A stretch of 64,000 bases of DNA from Apus apus (Eukaryota; Chordata; Aves; Apodiformes; Apodidae). Position numbers and translations under genes: made by a program. Each line of letters begins with the position of its first letter. Positions within the stretch are counted from its first letter, which is position 1. The stretch is taken from NCBI RefSeq assembly GCF_020740795.1, contig NC_067294.1, forward strand, positions 5,580,001-5,644,000, given 5' to 3'. The notes beneath the pieces are model-generated. The model was not told the DNA's origin. It made no database searches and was given only the letters and a program-made list of their open reading frames with translations. This document shows, piece after piece, positions 46,701 through 58,700 of the stretch.

Positions 46701-49700
46701 CCTTGTAAGAGGTTGTGTGGCCTGTTGCATGAGGAAGAATAGTATTATTTCTCTAAGCACTTCAGCCACCTGGATTTCTGTACTCATTGTAGGTCTTCAT
46801 CATGCAGTCAGCTCTGCAGCTCCTTGTGTTGTATAAGCTAGCATCAAATCCTATTTTCCAGGTCCTCTGTGCTTCCAGCTGGTGGCATACAGCAGATATT
46901 TATAGCAGCACATGACGTGATGTTCTTCCAGGTGTCTTAGGGAGAATGAAAATACCTCAGGATTTTGTTCCTGAGAAGGACCTACCTAAGATTGTCTCAT
47001 TTATTTGACAGCAGCACTTGCATTTCTAGGAAAAAAACATTCCTAGTTAAGGACTTATTGCACAACAGCTCCCTCAGGAGTGTTGAGTACAGAATATTGA
47101 GAAGTGCTACACTGACAAAAACTCCATGTGTTGATGCTGTTGTCTTGGCAGAGATGGTGGGTTCTGCTGTACTTGTTTTGATAAATGGTGCCTGATGGTG
47201 CTGCTGGTGTTGCAGTAGTTCACAGCAAGTTAGAATAAAGCACCAGGGAGTATCTGACCACTGCATACAACATCACTAATGAAAACTGCCTGTACATCAT
47301 GAGTGCTTGTCTTCAAATCTTGTTGCCCTGCTGACATGAGTCCTCACTGTGGATTGCTGTTTGAATCATTTTTACAGCATCTTATTGGGACTTTTTCATA
47401 TTGGCAAGAGAAATGTTGCATTACTGTAAACACAAGATGATCTTCTCCAGGAGGTCATATGCATGGTTCATCTCTGCTATTTGATCTGAATTCTGGTAGT
47501 AATGGAGGCTCTTGTACAGATGGAGCATTTATATGGAGCAGTTACAGTGCTGACTCATGCAGCTGTGTGGTGGTTGATTATTAAAAGGAGTAACAGTGGG
47601 AGCTGATGATTGGCTGGATAAGGTTTGTAAAGTGCTTACAAGTGAAAAGGGAGCAATGAGCACAGCTTTGTGGTCTTCAGCTCTCCAGAGGGATTCTTGA
47701 CAACTCTCGTTTCAGACAACCACCTATACCCGCAGGGGACATGGGAATTGCACCAATCCTGGCTGTTCCTTCACTTATGTCACCAGACATAAACCACCAA
47801 AATGCCCGACATGTGGGAACTTCCTGGGAGGGAAGTGGATCCCAAAGGTAAATTTGCTTTTCCTTCTCTGATGTTGAGACAAAATCTGCTGGTTTTGTGT
47901 ACACCTGGGATATTTCTAGACCTGGAGATCTGGCACAAGAGGTCAGATAGGTCAGATCTGATTCTTGCACATGTTCAAATGTGTGTGCTAGAGCAGGTCA
48001 CCGTTGTGGAGGACACTTGGCCAAGGTGAGACAGACCCAGAATCCCCACACCTTGGGTAAGGACACCACCTGTAATGGTATCAGTTAGAATAGATGGGCC
48101 TGCATTTGGTAACTCCCTCACTGAGAGGACACATTCTTCTGGCCCTCTGCCTGCATTATAGTTCCTGTGATTGGAAGGCATTGCCTGTTCTTCCTGCTAC
48201 AGCCTCAGCTTAGCTCAGGGATTTGGTTGAACCATTTGTTCTGTGGTAATTTATATGTGTCTGAAGTTTTACAAATTAAGGTTTCCACTTAAGTTATTGG
48301 CGTCTGTACTAGCTGTGTACAGCAAAAAGTACTTGCTCCTTAAACCTTGGCAATGCCATGGTAATTAGTCAGCTCTGAAGAGATGTGTTTATTAAATTTC
48401 TCTCTGAAGCAGGGCTCCCTGGGCACAAGTTAAAGGATATTCTCAGTGTGAAAATTTGCACTGATACTCAGTGGCTTTATGTGGATTTGTTCTGAACCTC
48501 CTTTGCTTTGTGTCTAGATCCATTAAGCATTTAGGGGCAAGAACTTTTTTAACCACCTGACAAACTTCCATGTTTGAGCTGATGTTTGGTTTCCTCCATG
48601 GTAGGATTCCAGTGATGATGTCTCAGCTTTTGTTCTCTAAACCTGCTAAAGTAGTAGTGGCTAACTGCAAAAACATGTTTCTGCCCCAATATGGGATGCC
48701 TGCTCCTGCTCCCTGTAGGCATGCCTACACTGATCAGAACTGGAGGCTTCTAGAGGGGGTTGTCTTGCTGGCTTTCAGTTTTATTCTTGCTCTTCTGGGA
48801 ACACGTTTGCATAAACAGCTCCACTTATTTTTATGGTGTCATTCCTTGGGAAAAACATGTACCAGAAGGTTTTTTTAACTGGTAATAACATCAGTAGAAG
48901 AGATACTAAGTTAGATGCATACATTCCTGTTCCTTAGAAGTGAAAGACACTAGATGATAAGAGATCTGCTTTTAAAAACCAAGAATATCCTTCTGAGTAT
49001 AAACTCTGTAGGGAGCTTAGAACTAGTATGTTCATCATACCAGAAACTCTTGGTCCCATTTCTGATATCTTTTTGCATGTTAACCAATTCAGTGTTCCAC
49101 TCTACCTTCATTGACCCCAGCACAAGGCTTCTGTAGCCTTAATCTAGAAGGCAGTATTTTTCTTAAAGTCAAAAAGCCTTCCTGAGCAATTCTCTTGAGT
49201 CCTGGCTCACTCAAATCCAGGCTCTTCTGAATGTAACCAAAAGATACAAATTCTCTATCCCCTGGGTTCCTCAATAGTGTGGAAGAACAGACAGCCTCAG
49301 AGAGCTGAAGCTATGAAAGGGAAGTGTAGGAGGTGGGTCCTTGTTACACAGGGTGGTGGGTGAGTTTGTGATGTTGATGCTAATGGTGATATTTGAGGGA
49401 GTTGAAGAAAGGCTGATTCTTCACAGTGTCTAAGAATAACACAGGAAGGGCCAGGAGGCTAGATTAAATGTTAACAGGGACTTTGCTGTCGTAGGAGATG
49501 ATGTCTTTCTGCTCTCCTGAAGTTCACTGCTTCAGCACTTCAGGATTTTGGTCTTTTGATCCAGCATTAAGTAGGCCAAAGCAAACCTGGCATGTGTGAA
49601 GGGAACTAACTGACCTGTGAAAGCTCTGAAATGTGACTTTCTCTTTGTTTCTAGGAAAAGCAACCAAAAAGCAAATCTGAGCCAAATTCAGGCACCTCTT

Positions 49701-52700
49701 TAAAAAATCCAGCAGCTAAAAGAGGTCAACAGCTCACATTCCCAGAGCCAGCAGCTGTTAGTGAGGGTGCCTCCAGGTCTGCCTTGGAAAGCTCTGAAGC
49801 TGTCAGCCAGTTGCTGAGCTCTGTGCCTGGGGGAGGGCAACTGCGGGAGACCGAGTGGGAAGAAGTGATCGTCTCCGAGGCTCATGTTCTTGCCAACAAT
49901 GTGCTTGCTGAGGACAGGGGCTGCGCTGCTGCGGTGCCGCTGGGGCAGGAGGGCCAGCGACAAGGAGATTCTTCTTCGGAGCAGGCAGAAAAAGATGGCA
50001 CAGGGCTGGGGATGCCACCATCTTCTGAGGCATTGGGTCCAAACGCCCCTGCAAAGAAGCTGGTGGGGTGAGTCAGTTTTCCATATGTTCTGAGAGAACA
50101 GGATGTCTGTTGGGTGCTGATGGGACTAAACCAAGAAACTGAAGGCTGTTGGCAGTGCTTCCTGCAAGACCTGTTCTGTTTACTGTCTGTTTTCTGCCCA
50201 TTCAGGATTGTTCCTTTGAGATTGTGTTGTCCATCAGAGCTAATTTTTGTTTGAAGTGCCAAATTGTAGTCACAGAGCAGATGTATCCTTAGCACTGTTT
50301 CTCCCCTCCCTCTACTGCAATAGCTGGGATTCCTGTGCTAATCAAGCACAGTTCAGGCAAGAGAAGAAAACAGGAGTGGAGAGAGAATCCATGGAATTGT
50401 TTTCCAGTTGTAGCTCTTATCTTTCAGAATTGATGCTCCAGCTGCTACACATAAAGGACAAGAAGTGAAGAGCAAACCAAGACCCAAGCCCTCCTTGCTG
50501 GCTGCAGCCAGACCCATGCGAGCCATTCTGCCCGCGCCAGCCAGCGTGGGGAGAGAAACCAGCACGGAGCAGCCCAGCAACAGACAGGCCTTTGTCAATA
50601 CTGGTAAAAGCAGAAATCTCTGGTATGGTTTGGGTGTACTTGTCTTTTCTCACTGTTGAAGTGGTCTGTGTCAAATACTGAGATATGTCTGAAGGGAGAC
50701 AGTGATCTATACTAGAAAAAACACTTGGGAGTGCAGTAAATGGGCCGTGAAACACCTGCTTGGTGCTTGGGTCATGTCAAATTCAGAGGAGAAATCTTAC
50801 ATAACTGTTGTTTTCTCATATCTCACCTGCTATATCCTTATCTTCCTTCAAGACAAGCATTCCCCTGTGAGAACTTCAGGCTTGAAGCCCAGTACACTGA
50901 AACAATTGGGCCAGTCAGTTCTGCAGCCACCAAACGTCGAGGAGAGAAAAGTACGTATGGTTTGTGCTTCCAATGCATATTATTTTCCTGTGGGTTTTTG
51001 TGTTGTGGTTTTTTTTTTCATAGATTAGAGGTATCACCTGAGTGGTGAGAAAAATAATATAAAAATGAAGCAGCCTTATAATGATGAGATCTGTGACTGA
51101 CAGTTTTTTTGAGATGGCTCAGAAGCAGCATGGATGGTACATGGTTGAGCGTAGGAACTGAACTGAGAGCTGCTGTTGGACAGTCCTTCTGTTGGCTGCT
51201 TTGAGAACCTCCCACCTTCCTCCAGAAGATGTAGTGAGGATCTCCTAATGCTTTGATAATCTGACATGCAATACTGAGTACTGAGTCTTTCAGCTGTGAA
51301 TTATAACTGAATATGCCAAGATGCTGTAATAATTCTGTTTGAATTGTAGTGCTTTAGTATACAAAACAATGTGTTGTAGTCCTCTGATATTAAATAAACT
51401 TTGATTCTTGGGGGTAAAAAATGCTGATAGGTATTGCTTACAGGGAGTGTGTATTCAGTAGGTGTCTCATGGGTGTTGTTTTTTCTGCTTTCAATCTCTA
51501 GCAGCTTCACAGTGCTTTGACCAGCCGAGCATCTCAGGTTAAAGTAGTGGAGGTCAAACCAGACATATTCCCTTCCTACAAGTACAGCTGCACCGTAACT
51601 TTGGTGAGAATATTTCAGATGATGTCTTACACCATGAGGAATGTCATCTCTGAGATGAAACCATTCTGTGACTTTTGTTTTACTGACTTGCAGAAATGTA
51701 TCTCCTGTTTCATGTAAGACTGTCTGTTCTGTGTAGGGACCTGGTGACCTAATCCAGGCTGACTGTGCTCTGTTGCTGTCGTATTTGGGACCTTGTTAAG
51801 AACTGGATTTTTAATTCATGCCCTAGCACAGTCCTCATCCCTTCCTTGAGTTCAGCAGGGAGGATCGCTGGTTTCTAAATGAGTTTAATGTGTGAGTGTT
51901 TGTGGTCTCTGGAAATGGTGCCAAAATGTGTGAGGGCCAGTTAAAATACTCTCTGCAAAGTGAGAGGGCCTGCCATTTGACCTTTAAAGGAGGTGTTACA
52001 AAGTGGTGAAAAAGCGCATGATATTCAAGCAGACTTTTCTAGAATCCTGCCAGCACTGAAAAGTCAAGGTCAGCAAACATCTCTTCTGTGTCATTCAGGA
52101 TTTGGGATTGGCAACATCACGTGGCAGAGGGAAATGCAAGAACCCCTCCTGTAGTTACGTGTATACAAACAGGCACAAGCCTCGGATCTGTCCAAGCTGT
52201 GGATACAATCTTGCCAAAGACAGAGCTGAGAAAACAGCAAAATCCCTGGTAAGGGTTGGAATCGTTTGTCTCATCAAATGGCTGTTGTGGGTGGGCAGGG
52301 AAGTTACCCTAGTTTGCAGGTACCAGTGGGAACATGTTAATTTTCTCTCATTATGCTAAGCTTTTTTAATGGAGTGATGTCCTGTTGGAAATACTTGTGG
52401 TGATGTTTGTGCTGTCCAGCTCCTGCAACAGTGGAGCTCCAGGCTGAGAATGAGACTGAGTGCACTCAGTTCTACCACTGGATGTCTCTGTAGCTTAAAA
52501 ATACTGGGGATATCACCCCTGTAGTCACATTTGTTGTGTCAGCTTTGTTGAACTTCAGACTTCATCAAGAAACTCCCAAGTATGCTTTACTTTGTGGCTA
52601 ATGTCAATGTAATTAGTACATCTTGTATTAGAGCTTCCCATTTTTAGGGGTTTGCAGTGCAGCTTTACTTCCAGCCTGCATTTGTTGTTGGATGAAGTGG

Positions 52701-55700
52701 GGGTTTTTTTCTGTTGTAAAAAGATGTTTTTCAGTTGTCTGCTCTTCTACATGGATGTAAATAATGAATTTTGTTTTTTTTTTTTTATTTGTGGTGCTTT
52801 TGCATTTGAAGCTTCAAAGGTTATCTTTTCTCATTCAGAAGTGGGTTGTTTTGTTGTTTTGAAATTAAAAAAGGAGCTGTCCTGTTCTTAGCTGAAATGC
52901 CCACTCAGCATATAGACTGACTGGGGTAATATGGCTCTCCCACTTGCCTTTTTTATTTTGAAGAACATAACTTTGTGTAGTGTTCTTTAAAAAAAAACCA
53001 AACAAACAAACTGAACTGGCTTGTGTGAAACTCATGCATAAGCAGCTGTGTAAGGAACAGCAGTGCACTTAGCTTGCATTTTGAAAGGCATGTGGCTTGT
53101 CTCTTCCTTATTTAGGTTTTTTTTCTTATTTTCTGTTTTTGTATGTGTTTACCATTCCTGTCACCCAGTTCATTGTTGTCTCTCGGCTTTGGACTGATCA
53201 TTTATCTCCTTGCTACGCTAGACAGAAAAACAGGCTGAAATGTTGGCAGAAGAGTTTAAGTGATTAAACAGATTGGCTTGTTTGTGTTCTCACTGTTCCC
53301 CTGAGTCACCTAGAGTTTCATTCTCCTGTGCTTGAGCTTTTTGGTTTGACAGCATATGTGTGTCAGGGGTGTGTGTGTGTGTAAGGATGACAGTTGATCA
53401 GTTGTAATTGATCAGTGTGTTCTGCACACTGCAGCCCCAAGATCTTATTTAGTACTTGACTTCTTGCTTCTGGAGAGATGTGCAGACTGCTGTGGCTGGT
53501 TGAGCAGAGGCCACAGAAGAATGGGATTGATAACTGAGAAAAGCCGTGATGAGTGCCAGGATTAGTGAAGTGTTAATATGCCTGTTGGTGGTTGTTCTCA
53601 CCCTCTTGATCCTCCATCTCCAGTTTAGTGCCAAATCTGTGATGGTCTAGCAATATTACAGGAGTTCCTGAAAGGCTGGGCTGTAATAAAGTATTTTTGC
53701 TGAAGTAACTTAGGCTTGAGGCTGCTCTCTGGAGTCAGTGACTGAGCAGTGGAGAAGTCAAGTCTGCTGCGTACAAAGGTTACTGTGTTTCTCCTACCTT
53801 AAATTCTTAGGGCTTTGCAATATTTCATCCCCATGCTCGCCTAGTTTAATATGTGAGTGTTTGATTTTCTTTCTAGGAGGTCAGTCCGGGTCAGTCTGAT
53901 GTGCTGAACACCAGTGAGCCCCTCACCCCATCCCAGAGGGAGATCCAGCGCCAATCCACCCTGCAGCTGCTGCGCAAGGTAGTGCAGGTCCCAGAGAACG
54001 AATCCGAGCTGGCCGAGGTCTTCACGCTCATCCAGGAGCTCAACAGCTCGCGGCTCATCCTGTCCAACGTGAGTGAGGAGACAGTCACCATAGAGCAGAC
54101 CTCCTGGTCAAACTACTATGAGTCTCCATCTACGCAGTGCCTCCTCTGTAGCAGCCCATTGTTCAAAGGGGGACAGAAGTAAGATTCTGTTTTAGACTTG
54201 TGACTCTTTCAACCTCGCGCTGATATTGTTACGTGACAAGCGTGCCTGGAATAGTATTTGCTTTAGCCCCTGGTACTGAAGCTGGTGTCAGGGACACTGC
54301 ATAAGCTACGTGTCTGTAGAAAGGGTTGGGCTGGTTAGCAAGAAGCTGTTTCTGTTTCTCCTGTGCAGTGTAGTTTGTCATAGTTACCATTTCTGTACAG
54401 CTTGATCAGAGACTGGCTGCTAAGTCTAGATGTAATTTTATTATTTTTTTTGAAACAGAATCTTTTTCTTAGTCATCCCTTCTTTGTGTCCCAGTCTGAT
54501 GTTTTGAGGCTGACAGAGGTAAAGTTGTGGGATTATAGATGTGCATGGTGTGATTTCCCTTTTCTCTCTCTTCCTGATATGAATATTTCCTATGTGGATC
54601 TTTTTGCTTAGGATGTTTTTGTTCTTTTCATGGCTTAGCGTGGGCTTGAGTGACTCCTTTTTTGGAACAAACACCCAAATAGAAATCTGAAGGACTAAGA
54701 AATCACCAGTGTATAGGCTAGATTACCTTAACTGGATTTGTATGAAAGCCCATAGGATATCTCCTCACTGAGCCTACCAAACATCCTCCTGTTGCCTAAA
54801 GCCTGAGGTGAAATGTTTCCCACAGCAAAATGTCAAGTTGTTTATTGTGTTTCTTTCCTCAACAAAAAAGATACTCTTGATACCAGTTAAGGATGTTTTC
54901 TTTGCTCTGACTAGTACTAATTGACATTTTTCCAGCAGAGATCCTTGTTACCCTCAGTAATTTTTACAGAACAGTGCTGTCTTGCAGCCTGTTCCTCACC
55001 TTGTGACTTCCCAACCTGTGCACTGTCAGTCCTTGCTGCAGGGGTGGGCTGCTCAGCCTGGGACTCTCCCTGGTCCTCCAGCTGAACCCCTGCCAGCCAG
55101 GGGAGCTGCTGTGGCTGATTCCTGTTTCTCAGCTGGACAGCTGTATTTCTGCCACTAGGGCACAACTGGCATTATCCTGTCTGAACTTCCTCTTTCCCAG
55201 CTGTACTGTGGAGGAGCAGGCCCCTCCAGATGTTTGTGTGCATGGACAGGCTCTCAGCTACAATGTGTTGCTACTCACCAGTCATTGCCCCACAGCAATA
55301 AGGGCATAGATTTTCTCTATGGCAGCTGGGGCCATAGATTTTCTCCACCTCTCAAATACCATGGGCTCAAAGTATAGAGCTGGAGAGATGCCGTAGTGCT
55401 GTTAAAAGAAGGTGAGTAGTGACCTGACTCTCCCAGGTGAATCCATTTTAAAATAGATTATTTCTTTCCTGGTGTGAAATGATGTGAGCTGGCTTAGACT
55501 GACATACTGATGAACTGATATAACTAGAACATTTGAAGTTACTGCAGGACTGGACCGAAAAACCTGTTGGCTTGACTTGGAGTCATCTTTTGTTGTCTGT
55601 TACAGTTCCCTTGCTGGTCCTCAGGAGTGCTGGCTGCTGACAGCTAACAGATTACAGGTGGTTACAGCTCAGGTCAAAGTGTGCTTGAACCTGCAGTGTC

Positions 55701-58700
55701 TGGCCCTCCATAGCTTCACTGATATTTACACAGGTAGGAAAAATGTAAGCATGCCAAATTTGCAGCATGACTACAGTCTGAACCCCTTCAGGAGCCTTGA
55801 GACTGTACAGGCTGTTGTCTTTGCACAGAAAAGCCTATTCCCTGCTTCAGTGTATTAACTTAAATTATTTCTGACTTGCACTATTCTGCTCTTTCTGCAA
55901 GTTAATCTGTAGTTGTGAGAAAATCATGTATGAATGCTTCAATGGGAGAGGCTGTGCCTTGCTTCACTGGTGTGGTTCTCCTCTGTGTGAGTGATCAATG
56001 TTGAGTTCTGCGAGGCAGCCCCTGAGGTCACAGTCAGACCTCTCTGCAGGGTGCAGTTTCTCCTGTTGACTGGCAAGACTCAAGTGGCAGGCACTGTGGG
56101 CCTCCTGCAAGGTAGCATGATGCTGGGGAGATGGATTGGCTGCTGTTCTTGTAGCTCTTTGAGTTTCGGTGCAAGTCTGTGAAAGGAGGTAATCTTGATG
56201 TGCATAGAGGACAGTCCCAGAAGAACTATCCAGCTGTTTCCATTATCCTCAGCACCGAACTCGTACCAGTATTTTCTGTATCAATAAAGAATATGTTTCT
56301 TTATGCATAGCCCTGCAGACAATAACTGTCCTATTTTAACTGCAGGCCTTTTCAATGTGGGTAACAAGTTGCTAGTGAGCTTGGATCTTCTGTTTGCAAT
56401 CCGGAACCACATTAAACTTGGAGAGGATCCCAGAGTGGCTGTTGGCAACATCCTTGACTCTGTGCAGGAGCAAACCGGTGCGTTTTCCTTCTTGTTTTTT
56501 TACCATGACACTTACACACCAAACTGTGACCTGCTGATGATTGTTAGGCTATCAAGAGGGAAAACTCACCTCTTGTGATGTGGTATGTTTCTGTTAAATG
56601 ACTTCCTAAACCAAATAGTACCTCTGTGACCAGTTCTTTGTAACAATTCTCTGGAGGACAGGTTTAGTTCTCCTACGCAGAATAAAAACCTGTCCACTGA
56701 CTTCAGGAAGTGAAAGCTGAAACAACAGCATGTTCTCTTTTCAGAGAAAAGCCTGAGCCCTGAGGAGCGGGCTCAGCTCCAGGAACTGCTGTGCAATGGC
56801 TACTGGGCCTTTGAATGCCTGACAGTCCGGGATTACAATGATATGATCTGTGGAATCTGTGGCATAACCCCCAAGGTGGAAATAGCCCAGAGGAATGTGG
56901 AAAATGTCCTGGCACTGAAAAATATAGAGGTAGGCTTCTCACAAACTTCACGTCCTGTTGGTGTTCATAGTGGATCTCGTAGTGACTTTTGCTGACTCTG
57001 GTCTTTGTGATGCACGAAAACTACATGCGAGCTCTGTGAGCAGTTTTCTGCTGATGCCTGGCAAGAGGATGTGGCTGGAGTGGTGATGCCTGCACTTCCT
57101 CTTAGAGGTGTTGATGTATAGTTCGGGGAAAACAAGATCCTCTGTCCCTGGACCACAGCTTTTGTCCCACAGCCTCTACAGCAGACACCTTGGATTATTG
57201 TTGTGAACTTGGCCTTCTGCCTTTGACACAAAGGCATTCTTTTTTTCCCCCAATAGCAGTTTCCTTGAGGTGCTGTCTTCTCTAAAGGGGAAACAAAGCC
57301 CTACTGGTAGTGTGCAGCATCTCTGTCTTTTATGTCAAATAAATGGTTTTGACTCTTTGCCCATGGAAAGTGCTTGTGGGGAAATCTAGGAGCCTGAAGT
57401 AATCTTGTTACATTTTGGGCTGAGTTGCCTCCTGGGTAGTCTTCATGCCTTGAGTGAGGCTGATACAAAACTGTCAAATTAACTGGTTACTTGTATTTGA
57501 CCAGTGTGTTTCTTGCTTTTTCTAGTTTACCTGGCCAGAATTCTTGTCATCAAGTGAGGTGAATGTAGAAGACTTCTGGTCAACGATGGAGACAGAGGTG
57601 ATTGAGCAAGTGGCTTTTCCTTCTAGCATCCCCATCACAAAGTTTGATGCCTCTATTGTTGCTCCTTTTTTCCCTCCACTGATGAGAGGAGCGATGGTGA
57701 TCAATACTGAGAAGGACAAGAACCTGCATGCCCAGGCAGTGCCAGGTAACGGCTGAGGTTGTTCTTATTAAGGGAGCACTTTACCTGGTGATGGCTTCAG
57801 TCTTCTGGTGCTATTTAGTGTTGAGAACTGGTGATGCATGACTCTTTAAATGTTGTGTCTGCTGAGCTGGGGTGAGCTCAGCTGTTCTCAGGGCACTTAG
57901 CAGCTTGAGCTTTGGCCTGCCCAGTGAAGCTTGAATGTACTGGTGTGCTCTGATACATCTGAGACCTGAAAACACTGCACCCCAAATGAGATGTGGCCTT
58001 AATTGCAGAGGGGTGCAGGCACAACTTGAGTGCTGGTCAGTATTTGTTTCATGTTAGATTGATACGTGCACTGTGAAAGCTGCAGGACTTGGTGCCTCAA
58101 GATCATGATCTCGGTAAAGGGTGAATCCTTTTAACAGAACTTGAAAAACAGAGTTGGAGGTGGATGTGTTAGCCCTGATCAGTGGTATCAACATTCACTG
58201 TATCCAGAGCATTGGCTGCATGTAACAAGAAACCAAGAGATGAATAAGCTCAGATGCATGAGAGCTAAATTTAGTCAGCACCCAGTTGCCTGAACAGTTT
58301 AGACATTAGGTATAAGAAAGAAAACTGTCTTTGCAACTTAACAAGTGTATGAGTTGGCTTTGCAGCCAGGGCTGCAGCTGTTCTAGAGATGAGCTGCAGA
58401 AGGGATAAATGGGCTTCCCTGGAAGTGGAGCTCTGGAGAAGGAATCAGGGAGGAGATGGGGAGGGTAAGTCTGGAGCTGCTCAGTCCAAAGGCTGCAGTC
58501 ACATTTCTCTGCACCCTTCTGTGACTTGTTTATACCCAAGTCTATCCAACCAGTTATTTAAAGGTTACAAACAACAGGATAGACAAGTGCACCTGGAGCC
58601 TGCAGCTCTGCTGAACTCAGTCTGGTGACCTCATTATCATAGGATTTGGGAGAAGTGTGGGCTGTGATGTGCCTTGGAACTGGTCTGTTCACAGCTTTCT

